In this document: positions 33,771-47,407 of the stretch, piece by piece
Position numbering within the stretch: position 1 is the stretch's first letter
Layout: every line of letters starts with the position of its first letter
Translations under genes and position numbers: made by a program
The notes under the pieces: model-generated
Database searches by the model: none
What the model was told of the DNA's origin: nothing
Seen by the model: only the letters and a program-made list of their open reading frames with translations
Origin: Udeniomyces pyricola
Taxonomy: Eukaryota > Basidiomycota > Tremellomycetes > Cystofilobasidiales > Mrakiaceae
DNA length: 64,000 nt
Assembly (NCBI GenBank): GCA_039545295.1
Contig: BCIK01000014.1
Location: 662,976 to 726,975 of the forward strand
Direction of reading: 5' to 3'

Positions 33771-36700
33771 ATGCAGGAGGGTCGACGATCTATCGTCTTG
33801 CATCAACAAACTATGGCTAGGCCTCCCAATTCCGAACTATCTTCAGGACCTCCCAGACGGCCTCCATCAATCATGAGACAGAACCTCAAGGCGCTCGCGC
33901 AGCATACCTCGATCCCATTGGCAATGTTACCTCCCTTGGACACTGGTCTGAGAAACCTACTGCGTAGAAGATTCAACGTCATCCAGGCGGATGTCACATC
34001 GATCCTCGAACGCATTTCCTTTCCCACCGAGTCAGACGTCATCGATCAAGGGGCGCTGCCGCCTCGCCTCGATACTTTTTATGCTCTTATCGACCCCCCA
34101 GCGAATTTTAATCAACCATTCCTTGAATTTTCTCATCGGCTGCCGACTCACCTGTTACGCACGTCCAGCAAGGGTCACCTCGATGTCGATAAGTGCTCGA
34201 GAGAGTCACTCGCAGCGGATGTCTTGTTCCGCACCCACCTTCAAGCGGACACCAAGCCAGCCGAGGACCCGATGCAGCTTCTACAACGGCTCAAGATCGG
34301 ACAGAACCACGTCGTTGACAAGGACATGAGCAGTACCCGTCTGATGTATGGCATTACAGTGTTCAGACAGTTGTTATCCTTGTCTGACCACTCAGAAGTG
34401 CCCGCTGTCATCTATGCCGCCCTCTTCGCCCTCTTCGTCAGATGCCCTCATCCTGCTACTTCACGTACAGATGACAGCGGACCTCACGTCTTCGACCTTT
34501 CTGAACTCGCCAGCTGCATACCCAACCCTCATCCGATGTCCCACGACGATCACGCCCGAGTTCACTCGCTCTTTTCCTCTCTGACGCCTTATATCTCGCC
34601 ATATATCCTCTCATCCCCTTCGATCAATTACGCTCGTCAGCAAATCGGCAGTATCGTTAAGCTATATGCTGCATGCCAATGCCCTAACCCGCTCCAATCA
34701 CCCGAGATTGCCAGATCGCTCGCCGTTGATCTCGTGGACCGCTTTTACCCAATCCCGACCGCCGCCCAGGTTGATGCCAACCCGTCAGCTGATTCCCGCG
34801 TCTCCGAGTCTTCCAACAACCATGACTTTGATCTAAAATCTCTTCTAGACATCTTGGCCTTATTCGAGTCCTCGACTGACATCGACATTGCGTCCAACGC
34901 TCTCACTCTGCTTCTTCAACGGCATATCGATGCTTGGCAAATGGGGATTGAGGCGAAGACGGATGCTACCAAGGTTGGAATTCTTACCAGTCAAGAGGTG
35001 GAGGTGGTCGAGCGGTTCCAAACCAATCGGCGTGCGGACGAGCAGAGATCAAACGCGAGTGTATGGCGGAAGCTGTTGGATTGTTACTCGTACGAAGTTG
35101 ATTCCGTTGGCGTCGAGAGGGTCCTGGACGTCTGCGACCGGGAAATGATCCATGTGACAAGCGGGACAGTGAGTATATCTTCCGTTGCAAACCTCAGAGG
35201 GACGGAAAGAAGAGAGAAGATAGATTTCTGAAAGCACGAAGGATCACCCTGGCCCGTCTCTCCTGCCTCCTCTTTCTTTGCTTAGGCGTAGACCGATAAG
35301 TTCTGACGACTGTTCCTATGTCTCTCCGACCGATAGCTCTTCTACCACAACTCACACTATCATCAAATCCTCAAGAAAGAGGCATCCTCCATCGATGTCG
35401 TCCGAGCCATTGGCATCCTCCGCATTGCCCTTCTCTTTAGCGATAGGGTAGAATCCCACCGCCGGGACCATTTCATGTTCTCTCAGCTCTGCTGGTTCTT
35501 CAGCGCTCATGGGGAACGTATGGAGCATGGGGATGGGGAGTTTGCGGTGGGCGGCTTGGGTGAGGCAGATGCGTCGCTGGAGGCGTATTGTACACGGTAT
35601 CCCGAGGCAGCAATTCAATACAACGAGGCCTATCTTGCTTTCAAGCGTGAAGTCGGTCGAGTTCACAGCAATCAGGAAGCAGTTAAAGCTCAACTCGATA
35701 TGTATAGGCTTGACGTCGCACAAAAAAGAGCTGATTCACTTTCAGCGGTCAGTGATGGTCCAACTTTCCTCTCCTAATCCGCCGAGTACATCAAGTATGC
35801 GTATGTGGAGACTTTGGTTCTATATCACTAACTGTATACTTGGATCGATCGGTCCGCTCATTTCACGTTCCACCAAACAAAGTCTCGCATCCTTGAGGTT
35901 CTCGTCGGTTTTGGCATCGGGCATCCCGACGGCGCTTTCCCCTCCATCTCAACCCTGCTCGATGTCCTTTCTTCGATCCCAAAGGACTTTCCCCACGAAG
36001 CCTTTTCCGACGCTCATCTTTCCATCGCCACATTCATCACCGTACGCTCCAGGGCTCGACGTCGTTCTGGAGTATCAACGATGCGAAGTCAGGCAGAAGA
36101 CGAGACGGAGATTGCCAAGGCAGTGGCGTCCCTTCAAAAGATGACTCATGAGGGAGGACGAAACCGAAACGTTGACATCAAGACGACAGAGGTTCAGCTT
36201 CTTGGATATGCGGCGCGGTTCGACGAAGCGATGTTGATTTGGCGGGAGATTCAGGTGGAAACCAAGGGAAAAATTCCAGAGCGCACGCTCAACGTCGTTC
36301 GTCCCCCCTCTCCCCTCTTTGGGCCTCTTTTTTCCCTTCTATTTGGCTGGATTGGTAATAAGACGTCTTTTCTTGTTCTGAGAGGAGAGACTCACTTGAC
36401 ATATGTTTCTATCCCCCCTTGTTCATTCTCCACTCTCTCTCCCTCTCTCTTTCGACGCTTTTCGGTGCGAATCAAAGATGCTCGATATCGCTAGCTATTC
36501 CCGCGATCTACTTCTGGCCGAGTCTTTATGGTCCATCGTCTCCAATTCTTCAGGCGACCTTGTTCTCGCCCGACCGACCGACCGACCGCCTCAAGAAAAC
36601 ACCTACGACAGCTACCTCGAAGCGCTCCACAAGTGTGACGCCCTAGACCGAATCATACCTCTTCTCATCAAATGGCGAGACTCGTCGTGGCACTTGACTC

Positions 36701-37037
36701 CGACCCCTTCTATCGTTACCGCCGCCGCTCGCTTCCTCGAGACGGCTCATACCGACGCGAAACCGGCGTTACAGCAGGCGTTTCCTCAGATCTGGCCGGA
36801 AGTCTTGCAGAGACTTGAGACGAAGCAACCCAAGGATAGAACGTACACGTGAGTCTTTGAGAGTCTCGATTTTTGTGTTCTGATCTTTGTTTTGTGAGGG
36901 CGAGTGCGTGTGTGCATGTGTGTGTAGGAGGTTTACAGTTTGGGGGGGGGGGGGGGGACGACCAGCATTGGCTAATCATCGAAAAAATGATGTTTCTTGT
37001 TGTCTACAGGTCACGGAAGAATAATAACATGACTTGA
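33771..37037 (+). CDS. Large alpha-helical protein, possibly an organelle helical-repeat (PPR-like) protein
   Basis: Exons 33771-35168, 35337-35747, 35883-36293, 36478-36848 and 37010-37037 encode 872 residues (a second ATG at 33813 would remove 14). I do not recognise a named family. The N-terminus is basic with Arg, Ser and Pro and lacks acidic residues for a while, which would suit mitochondrial import. Most of the rest looks like paired helices of 30-40 residues, for example VEVVERFQTNRRADEQRSNA and NTYDSYLEALHKCDALDRII, a style seen in PPR and related RNA-binding organelle proteins. Intron 2 is placed at GTCAGT...ACAAAG because it removes an in-frame stop and holds a perfect CTAAC branch site. 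Intron 3 has a weak GTCGTT donor. The exact junctions are less certain than in other genes. Confidence 0.5.
36942..36957. repeat. Poly-G tract (16 nt) in intron
   Basis: The run lies inside the last intron of the helical-protein gene. Confidence 0.85.
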
Positions 37038-37288
37038 GACCAGAATATAGTTGTTGCAAAATATAGAACGGTCCAGACAAGTACGCGTCACGTCTTGTTC
37101 AGCCTGGCCCAGTGACCTCTTTTCCCGTCCCTTGAGCGAGTTCTCCTTTCGCGCCATCTACGCCATTTTTATGGTTGGTGTGGTTCTCGCTACACACCGA
37201 AGCCTCGGGAAGAGAAAATAAAACGGAATCATATCGTACATCAATCCTGCATGGTCCTCATCTATCCCGGCACCTTCTCTCCCTTTCC

Positions 37289-38592
37289 CTAGAAGAGTGT
37301 CTCTTCATCCCTCAAGTACTCTCCCACATCGCTGCACATGACAAGGCCAAGTGACGCGCAGAACAGAGATGTCAGAAACGTCAGCTGAAACTGATCGATA
37401 CGCATTCGCTGCAATGTAAATTGAGGACGCGACGAAGAAGGCAGAGAAGGAAGCGAGCTTCAACGCACGCTTGGTGGAAGACAATGATCGAGGTAGGATC
37501 CAGCTTTCGAGTGTCGACCGTCGACCTGGCAGTAACACCGAAACCCTAGAAAATGAGGTGCCCAAGCATTTCAAGAATGGGGTCAAATGGTCAGCTAGCT
37601 CTTCCTGTTGGGTAACCACCACCTTCTTCCCCTTCCTCGCCTTAGCCGGTCGACACGCCAGAGAAGTGATACGAGGAAACCTACTAATGGCACGTCGTTC
37701 ATGCTGTACACGACGACACCCTGGTGTTCGGGCGTGTCCTCCGTTATACGACCAAGATGAGCCTTGACGACGTGGTTACCGTACAGGAAGGGGAGCTCTC
37801 CATTGGGCTTGATCCAGACCTGTCATGGCAGTGGAGAATAGAGAGAAATGGTTGTCAGGATTCATTCGCTCGCGCTGGTGATGCCCGAATGCCCATTGAT
37901 GGGAGTGCGTCCTGGTCAAACACGTAGTCCCGTTGGCAAGTCGCTCCTTGGATCAAGCCTGAACGAAGCTACAAACGAGACAAGAAGCCAGATGATAAGG
38001 CTGACCTTGAATTTGGCGTACTTGCCGAGCCAGTCGAGCGAAGTGACGGCGAGCTTGAACTTGCCCGACTTTGAGAATCGACCAAAGCACGTGCCAAGCG
38101 AGATGAGCTGAGGGCGAGCGATGGAGATGGCCTGCTTCATGAGAGCTGTCGGGAGGTAGTAGACACTGGTGGAGATGAGAGACGGAAGCAAGGGTGTGAG
38201 GTTGGGTAGGCAGGATAGCAGCGGTAGGTAGCAGCAGCAGCGGGAGGAGGATGAAGGCGTACCGATCCTTGTGGAGACGGAAGCAGTGCTCGTCGCCTTC
38301 GGGCCTGTCGACGAGGTGGACCAAGTTCTTGCCCTGAATGAGACATAGATATATATATATGTGTGTGTGTATATAGAGAAGACAGAGGGTCAGAGTTGGA
38401 TCAGATTGGGAGAGATAGGGCATGAGGATGAGGACGAACGATATAGTTGGCAAGCTCTGGAAATGGATGGTGCGTGTAGTAGACGGGCAAAAGGGTCAGT
38501 CGGCTGGGCAGGAAGGGGGGAACGAGGAGAGGCAAGGAGGATGACTGACTGGAGAAGACAGCCTTGGTCTCTTCTTCAGTCAAAGGTCGCAT
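37289..38592 (-). CDS. NIP7: 60S ribosome subunit biogenesis protein NIP7
   Basis: Seven exons (38592-38550, 38456-38440, 38333-38263, 38165-38006, 37819-37685, 37545-37469, 37331-37289) encode 181 residues, the usual length. NIP7 is a nucleolar/cytosolic PUA-domain protein needed for 27S pre-rRNA processing and 60S assembly. Conservation is very high: [109 protein letters not shown] and the invariant [11 protein letters not shown] end. Exon 2 is only 17 nt (KLANYI). NIP7 is divergent from THO2 with 335 bp between start codons. Confidence 0.98.
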
Positions 38593-38927
38593 GACAAGGA
38601 TAGGATAGGGGGTGGGAAAGGGAAAGGAAAGGGGACGGAGCCGGTGGGATGGGGTGATAATATGAGTGACTGTCTGGATTTGGAGTCGACCGAAATCATT
38701 CCCAGCCAAAGGGATTAACCACATGACCTGGAATCATCAGTCGCCGCATAATACACGCGCATACATTCACGCTTCAACGATTAATTGTTGCCTGCTTTTG
38801 TCTCTTTTGTCTGCTGGCTTCGCGCTTCACCTGGCTTATCGTTGATCGTTAATCGTTAATCTCAGTGCAGTCACTCACCCATCCACCACCGACTTCCTTC
38901 CTCCTCCCATCAACCCACACCCATACC
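38593..38927. promoter_or_regulatory. Divergent promoter region, NIP7 / THO2
   Basis: This 335 bp stretch sits between two divergent housekeeping starts. It holds a short repeat of ATCGTTAATC type near 38838-38860. No named element can be assigned. Confidence 0.45.
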
Positions 38928-41900
38928 ATGGAGTCCCAAGTCAAGGGCGCCATCGCTCAATGGTCCTCCACTGGCAAACAATCCCTGTGAGGCCATCCAT
39001 CATACCCACACACTCATCACTCCGCCCCACGTTTCATACCGATCCATCGATAGCTTCTCATCCCCCTCCCCATCATCCCTTACTGTTCTCCCCACCTCTC
39101 CTCACTACCACCAGATCTAACCTCATCGCCGACCAGAACGATATCACCCTTCGTCTAGTCTTTTATACCCTCCTCAAGTCCTCCTACGCCCAACCCAGGC
39201 CGAGTCCGATCAAGAGCGAGCTTATCCCCTTCCTCTCCCAACTCATCGCCTCCTCGCCCTCGTCCTCCCTTGCTACGCTCTCACCCATTCAGGATTCTCT
39301 CATCGATGCCGTTCATGCCGTCGAATCTGAGCTCGAAGACCAGTGGTCTCTGGTGCCCGCAACTAACGTCGCCCTCAAGGCGACCAAGACACAAGAACGC
39401 GCCGCTTGGGGGGACATCTGCCGGTCAATGCTCGCCGTCGGTCTCATCGGTCCCGATGCGTACGATCGGTTCGAGGTTCCGTTCCTCGACAAGATGAAGG
39501 TTGTGGTCAATGGAGCTATGCTCACCAAGAAATCTACAAGAAAGCAGACGGTCGCTTTGTAAGTGGCCAGGATGAAAGCTTCCCACTTCGCTCGCACTTT
39601 CACTCCTGCCCCCTTGTTCTTGCTTTGTTCTTGTCGTCTCACTAGGGTTTACTAGTGAAGACCTCGCAGGCAATGCTTCATGATTCTGACGTATTCTCAA
39701 TCCCCGTACCAAATTTAGCTTCTCATTAAAGAAGCACAACCTACTCAGAGAATCCTCTGAGGGCTTCTCCCTTCTTACCATCTTGCTTCTTGGACGCGAA
39801 ACCCTAGGAATGGGCAGCGACCCGGAATCCGGGTGGGATACCGAAGGTGAATACTTAAATTCTCTTTTGATTTCTCGAGAGCGTGGCAGTTGAATCCATC
39901 AACTGAACTTCACGTTCCTCCCATGTTGAAACAGATGACTTGTCGCGCCAGAAGCGTGCTCAAGAAGTTTGGAAACGCGTCACAGGCATCATCGGTCGGT
40001 CTTTCTTTAACTTGTCGGCTGGCTCAATCCCATAGCGATGTGTCCGTCGCCCACTCAACAAGACATCTACCACCTCTTTTGTTTTGTTTCGTAGGCTACT
40101 TTGATCTCGACCCCGCCCGAACCCTTGACCTCATCCTCGACGCGTTCGTCGCCAACGTCGTCTCCCACCACCGATTCTTCGTCGACCTCCTTCGCTGCTC
40201 GACCTGGGGACCTTCTTCCATCTTGACAGCCTCTATTCCTGCTCCGTCAGACGAAGAGGAGCTGTCGGAAGAGCGGGGAAGTCCCGTCATGGCTCAAGTC
40301 CTTGGCTTCAAGTTCCAGCATTATCAAGATCAGGCCGTGCTACGATCGGGTGAGGAGGCTCCCAGGGAGCTTTACCTTGTATCTGCAATCATGATCAGAA
40401 AGAATCTCATCAAGCTCAAGGACCTATGGAATCATGTTAGTTTGCTGTTCGAGCTGAGTCTTGGATTGTTATTCCGGTTCATCATGAAGCTTAGCACAGC
40501 TGATCGATGATTGTTCTCTTTGCCTGGCGTTCGGCGTCAGCTCTCCCCATCCGAAGCCGAGATGGCCAAGCACGAGTCTCGGTTCCGAAGCTCTGTCAAC
40601 GAGCTCGCTAGGTCGTCCAAGGGCAACGCTCTGCTCGCCTCGGCCGCCCCACTCGTCGACGACGACGCCCCTCTCACATCTAGCTCTGCTCTCGATTCCG
40701 GTGCTTCTACTGCCAACGCTCCTCCTCCTCCCATTGACCTTCCCAATCAAAAAATACCACTTTTCGGTTCTCTCCTTGCCGTGGGAGCCCGTTCACAAGT
40801 TGACTACCTCCTCGCTCGCTTCCCCCAGCTACTCAATTCCAACTTGGATCACGCCGATATTTACCTGCGCTCCATCTCTTACCGCCTTTCGTCCCTGCTT
40901 GATTCGACCAATGTTTCCCCCACGGCCGCATCCCACTTTTCTATCACGAAGCGAGGCAAGGAGCGTCTTCGACCAGAAGTATGCCTTACGACGCTCGCGC
41001 TTGAGCCTGTGGCCACGAAGCAAACACGGTTCACCTGGTTCTTCCCCGAGTGGAGTGAGGGTCTCGAGCGGTGTGAAAGTATTGAGGAGCTGTTCCAGGG
41101 CGGTTTGGAGCGAGAACTCCGATTTTTAGGTGCTCACGTTGGGCGAAACCGCTCCACGTTGGTGAGGCTTGTGAGGTTGGCTAGAAGGGATGTCAAGCTG
41201 GTCAGTGTACAGCGCCCCTTTCCCTTCTCTTTCTCATCTTTGGGATATTGTGATTTCCAGGAGCGAAGTTGACTCAGCTGACACTTGCCTATGTCATGCT
41301 TGCACGTGTGTAGAATCCGACCGATACCGCCGTTATGGAGCGATGGGCGACGCTGATCCGGCTCGTTTTCCTGCCTTCACTCTCGCTGATCGGAGGTTCT
41401 CCAACCTCCCAAGAGATCTGGTCGCTTCTCGCTCTCTATCCACTCGCCAGCCGATACGCGTTCTACGGTCACTGGAAATCTCTTTACTCCACGTCTCTGC
41501 AGCTCAAAGTTCAAGGTGCCATCGCCGAACGGGACGCCAAGGGTGCCCTTCGTCGAGTTTCGAAGGATGACCTCAAGATGCACGGCCGTGCACTGGGAAA
41601 ACTGAGCCATTCCGATCCCACTCTGCTGTGGAGCATCGCCCTTCGACAGATTCAGAGTTACGAAAACCTCGTCAAACCCGTGGTCGAGAGTGCCCGGTTT
41701 GTCACAGCCCTGGGCGCCGATGTCGTGGTGTTTGTGCTGCTCGACGACTTCTCAAACCCGACCAAGGATCGAACGAAAACCGACGGGACAAGCGTCTCGC
41801 TTTGGCTCAAGAGTGCGTCGACCTGCTCTTCCGGTTAATGTCGAGGGGTCGTTTAAAGGGACTTGCTGATGCTGCACTCTGCCTGGTCCTCCCTAGGTCT

Positions 41901-44900
41901 GGCCTCGTTTGCTGGAGAGCTCTGCCGTCGACACCACGACAAGATCGACTGCAAACCTATCATTCAGTATATCGGAAACCAGCTTCAGGCGGGTAACTCC
42001 AAGGACCTCGTCATCCTGCGCGAGATTCTCTCCGGCATGACAGGCATCGACCCGCTCGCCAACTTGTCCGACAACCAGGTTGCTTCTCTCAGTGGTGGGC
42101 CCGTCCTCCGAGCCGAAGCCATCACTCCAACCGTCCCAACCTCGAAGCCACCGCCTCAGCCAGGAGTCGAGATGAGGGCTGAGGCGCCCGTCGAGAAGCG
42201 AGGCATTACGTCGAAAAGTTCTCAGAAGTTGATCAAAAGCCTCAAGGACCAGGAAATGCTTGTTCCTCTTCTTGTCGTTGTTGCGCAGACAAGGGATGCT
42301 TGCGTCTTTACTGTGCCGGAGGCCGAAGCTCACACAAAGCACCTTTCCAGTCTCTTTGACAGTGTATGTCGTCGATTTTTCTCGCTCCTCTGGATCAAGG
42401 ATATCATCAAACGCACAGCTTATCTGACTTTGGGTTGAATACTTGGCGTGTAGTCGACTGAGGTCCTTCTACAATACGTCGAGTTCCTTCGGCAATACCT
42501 TTCCGCGGAGGAGTACGCTCGTCTCATGCCCGGCTACGCCGACCTTGCCCAGCGATTTGGACTCTCGCCCGCGGTGACGTTCCACCTGCTGCGACCCAAG
42601 CTGGCGTATGACATCAAGGTGTGTCAATCAGCCGTTCGCTTTCGTTTCAGATGATTAACCCAGAGGGATACGATACTGAAGTTCGCTGTTCTGCGTTGTG
42701 TGTGTATGTGCGTATGTCCTGTGTCCCAATCACAGACTTATGACACCCTTCGCGACCAGAATGAAGCCAAGGAAGCAAAAGCTAAAGAGGAAGTGAGGTC
42801 CAAGGAGACGGCTGCGGCCACTGAGGCGAGGCTCAAGCAAGAGCTTCGTGACCAGATGAAGGATTCCCTCAAGGCTCGGAGTAAGGCAGTCGATGGTGCG
42901 GATGGTGGAGGTACCGAGAAAACGGTCGAGCGAGCGGAAAAGGTTCGTGAGGTTTGCTTCAGGAGGCCGCAATGCTGTAGGGCTTGGTGCTGACATGTAT
43001 TCTCATCACACCAACTCCGATAGAAATCCGCTTACCATCCTGCTCTTCTCGACCTCATCAATCCGACAATCAACAAATCACTGGCCAAGGAAGCCGCTGC
43101 CTCGCTTGGGTATGACTCTTTCGTCTGTTTCTTGGTCTTCTGCCAGCAAAGTGCGAACCGTCATGCTAAACACATCCTCATGTCATCTTGATAATTCTAT
43201 CCTCTCAGGGCGCCGTTTTTCACGACATTCTGGCAACTCTCCCCTTACGACATTGAGGTTCCTATCCAGTCGTATCACAACGAGAAGGAGCGACTTCGCA
43301 GGGCTAACGACGACCTTGCCCGGTTCCCCGCATCGGCCCAAAATCTGGAATGGAGGAGGGATCGCGAAAAGCTTGCCTCCAAGCTTCAGCAGCTCGAAGG
43401 CGAGCGAGACGAGCAGATGGCCGCCTATGCCGTCACTAAGAAGCGGTTGATCGCCGAAAGCCGAGTGTGGTTCCGAAGTATGAGGACTCTCTCTTTCCTT
43501 GAGATATTTGTTCTCTCTTGTTAGATTAATGCGCTGACGTCATCGACACGTATCCATCCATCGTCCTTCCAGAGTCATACGACCCGAAGCTTACCAATTA
43601 TCACATGCATCAGCTGTGCATTCTGCCTCGATGTCTCCTCTCGCTCCCGGACGCGGCCTATTGTGCCTCGATGCTCAAGATCATGCACCGGCTTGGAACG
43701 CAGCACTTCTCATCCCTCTGGTACCATGACCTGGTGAGACAATGCTGATTCGATCATTCTAACGCAATGCACTTGTTCTGTGCTGATGTAATTTGAGTGT
43801 CTGTCTTCTTTCCAGCACACGTTTACGGAGTGGCTCACACCCTTCATCTCCTCTCTAACTGAGAACGAAGCTCGCAACTACGGTTCGTTTTTCTGCCTGA
43901 GCTCAGCTAAGACATACATACCATATCCGACGGTACTGATAACTTTTTTCTTTCTCCTTCTCCTATGGTGTGACCGTTCGAATTTACATGGCAACTCAGC
44001 TCGATTTGTTCACGATTGCCTAGAAGAGCTCACGGCTTGGCACAAGGACGAAGCCCGGTACGAAAAAGAAGCTCTCGGCGTCGGTGCACCATCACTTCTG
44101 CCTGGTTTCCGAGCCAAGGTCACGCGTACAGTTCAGCCCGCGCCTCCACCGCAGCTTAGCGACCTCTTGCCGTGGGCAGGTTACCGCAAGGTTATTCACA
44201 AATGGCACAAGCGGCTCGTCAACGTTCGTTTGCCTTTCACTGTTTTCTTCTCCGTCTTGGCTCGAAACTTGTTCTTTTCTGGGGCGGGGCTGACATGGCT
44301 ACTTGATCGGATCGCTTTGCTCAGACCTTCGATCAGTGCCTGACGTCCAAAGGCTACATGCACATCAAGAATGTCGTCATCGTTCTTCAGAAGAGTCTGC
44401 CCTTTTTCCCGAGGGACATTGCCCATGGCGAGATGATTGAGAACCGGCTCAAGCAAGCCATCGTTGAGGAAACGCGAGAAGATCTCAAGCTTCTGTTGCA
44501 GTCGTGAGTGTGAGAATTTTACCTATGCTGTTTTGACTCAAAATTCGCTAATGAAAGTTGCTTGAATCCTCCTGCTTCCTTTCTCTTCTTCTTCTTTTCT
44601 TCTTCTTCTTCTTGTTCTAGTTACGCGTCCCAGCTTGGCAAGCTCAAAAAGACCAACTGGATACATGCGAGCGAATTCTACTGTGTCACTGTAAGCTGAG
44701 CTTTCCAATCTGGTACTCTCTTATGTCATATCGTGCATATTGTTGAATTTCAGACCATGCTTTGGCTTCTAATCCTTGCAGTACGCTGGTACCCGAGGCG
44801 CGTCAACCACTTCCGGCTCGCCAGCCCCTGCCCAGGCCAGCGCAAAACCCTCTGTCGCTTCCTCGACTGCGCCGGCTCAACCGGTCGTTCCGTCGTCCTC

Positions 44901-47143
44901 GGTCGCTCGTTCCCCGCAACTGCCAGGCACTCATCCCCTGCCGACCAAGGTTCGACCTGCCGTCGCCTCGCCCGCCGTTGTGCCATCGCCTCTTCCTACT
45001 GGTCCCGCAGCCGCGAGTCGAGTGTCCTTACCTGCCAAGGTTGCTCCAGTCGTACCCGGTGTCTCCACCAATTCTCCCTTGACTGCTCCTCCGACCTCCG
45101 CTGTTCGACCTGCTTCAGAGGAGAAGTCGGCAGCCGAACGAAACCCGCCATCAGGCCCCAAGGCAGCCTCGACCCTGGCCAACCTTGCACCCAACGCCAG
45201 CACCATCAAGACTGAGTCTAACGGTCGAACAGAGACTCCCCCGACCGAGACCAAGCAGCCTGTTGTCTTGAGGGATGCGAAGCAACTCAAGGCGCAACTC
45301 GAAGCTGATAAGGCCAAGACACTCGAGGCGAGAAAGTTGGCTGAACAGGCCAAGACGGCTGAAAGTGAAGCGTGCGTAACAGCATTTTTTCAGGAGCAGA
45401 TCTTGATGACGTGACTACGTTGTTCAGTCTCCCGTCCATGCACTGATCGTGCTTCGGATTTGGGGGTTTTCTTCCTTCTTCGTACAGTTCCTCCAAAACT
45501 GCCGGTCTATCTTCAGTCGCACCACTCTCTGGTCACATTGGATCTTCGTCGACAGAAAGGCTTATCCCTAGAGGTCCTCGACTTTCTCTTCCCAATCCGC
45601 GCTCGACGCCTGACATGCACCCGCCAAAGGCCCCATCCGCTGCCCGGGATGCCATTGATCGGCGATCAAGCTCTGCCAACGAGATGCCTCACCTGTCGAG
45701 GGAGCGGAGTCCAACTCGAGACTCTGCACGGATCTCGACGACGGCGTCGCGCGTCCCTTCTCCGGCCAGGTCGGCATCTTCCCGCCGAGCTCGAAGCCGG
45801 TCACCAGGCGGTCACAACAAACGCAGCGGAAGCGTCGAGAGCTCTCATTCTGGTCGCCAAAGCTCGTCTCGAAACTCAGAACGGATTGGCGAGAAGGAAC
45901 CCAATAGAGGTCGAGAGACGGAGAATGAGCGAGAGAAGGAGAAAAGGAAGTTGCAGGAGCGGGAGGATCTGCTCAATGGTCGCAACCGAGGATCTTTAGA
46001 GCGAGCAGATCGGTCGGAGCGTTCCAACCGATCTGACCGATCTGAGAGGACCGAAAGGGATGACCGTCGGACAAATACTGGTGATCGGGACAGCCGAAGG
46101 CGGAACCCAAGTCCTCAAAGGAGCCGGACGTCAAGCCGTCGAGAGTCGCCCCACCGATCGGCTCGATCGCCAGATGGCCGTGAATCCAAACGAGCCAAGA
46201 CTGAGAAAGATGTGAGCTCTCTGGCTTTTTTTATTTCCTTTCCTTTCTCTGTTTTTTTGGACAAGCCGTTTTCTGTTGGATGATATCGACCGAACGAAGC
46301 GCATCGTGTGCTGAATGTTTGGGTGTGTCATGCTTTTTTTTTAGGTCTCTTCCACGCGCGAGACCAAGTTATCTCGCGAGACTCGTCGGTCGCCATCGCC
46401 TGGCCGCTCAAGTCGAGGCTCCGAACGCCATCGATCTGACCGTCACACCGAACGTGAGCGGAAAGAAAAGGATTCAAGCTCGTCGACGAGTCGTGAGCCG
46501 GAGCGTCGCAAAGATCGCGAGGTATGACCAGATCTTCCAGACCTTGTTCCCACCACATACTGATTTTAGTCTCCTTCCCCTCTGACTTGTACTGTTTTGT
46601 ACTAATCCCTTGGTTTTATACATAAATTGTATCGCTGTAGTCTGAAAGCAGATCATCAGCTCGTTCCACTCGAGACGATACGCCCAAACTCGTGGATCGC
46701 ATCGCGGCTTTGCCATCTGCCGGATCTTCACGGGATGTATCGGCGGGAGTCGAGCGCGAGCCTTCTCTTCATGCCGCGCTGGCGTCCAAGGATGATTCAA
46801 TCCCTAGGATTAGCTCCGGTCTAGCTGAGACGTCAACGGCCACCGAGGGCGAGTCTAGAAAACGAACTTCAAGTCGTGAGTCTCTATGCGCTTGGCTTGC
46901 TTCGCTTCACTGGAACGAGGACGGCTGACCGGTCTATCTCCTGCCTTGTTGGGTGTGTGTGTGTGTGTTGGATGTACCTTTTCAGAACGAGAAGATTCGT
47001 CTGTCGCTGGCGATGGGACGAGACGCATCAACCGAAACAGTCGATACGCGCTCGGTGCCGCTCCAAACAGTCGATACGCGTTCGGTGCCGCTCAAGCTGC
47101 CCTCAACAGTGCGACCGGTACCTCGAGTCGGTCGAGCCGATGA
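38928..47143 (+). CDS. THO2: THO complex subunit 2 (THOC2/Tho2)
   Basis: Twenty-two exons encode 1,989 residues: 38928-38986, 39115-39558, 39719-39846, 39935-39994, 40095-40435, 40541-41200, 41314-41812, 41897-42363, 42454-42618, 42736-42942, 43024-43109, 43209-43477, 43573-43733, 43816-43882, 44000-44223, 44325-44503, 44621-44690, 44782-45371, 45488-46211, 46345-46521, 46641-46875, 46986-47143. THO2 is the scaffold of the nuclear THO complex, which couples transcription to mRNA export and prevents R-loops. Landmarks are YFDLDPARTLDLILDAF, EVLLQYVEFLRQYLSAEEY, APFFTTFWQLSPYDIEVP and SYDPKLTNYHMHQLCILPRC. The C-terminal 430 residues are basic, full of RS and RE pairs, and probably bind nucleic acid. 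A 30-bp duplication sits in the last exon. Confidence 0.95.
47035..47094 (+). repeat. 30-bp tandem duplication in THO2 exon 22
   Basis: Two adjacent 30-bp units differ at two positions and encode NSRYALGAA and NSRYAFGAA near the protein's C-terminus. The reading frame is kept. Confidence 0.85.
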
Positions 47144-47407
47144 AAAGCGTGGCGTTGGCTCGATTTAAGCCTCCTCCGATCGGATCCGTTCATCTCTCAT
47201 CTTTCGCAGTTTTATACAATGCGTCATTGCCATCTCCACTCTCGCCGGGTTTTATTACCCGCGTCGTCTATTGCAGTTTCGACTTGAAACCGAAGAAAAC
47301 TAGTTCCAGCCATGAGAGAATACACCGTGCAGACGGTTCTGTCTTGAGGTCCCTCCGTCCCTTCTGGCTCGTCGATGTCGAGCTTTTCGATCAGGTTGAC
47401 GGATACT

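Noticed and set aside
35769..35836. Exon continuing YIKYAYVETLVLYH after the second exon of the helical protein
   Set aside because: An in-frame TAA follows at once and no donor rescues it; the TAA belongs to a CTAAC branch site in a single longer intron.
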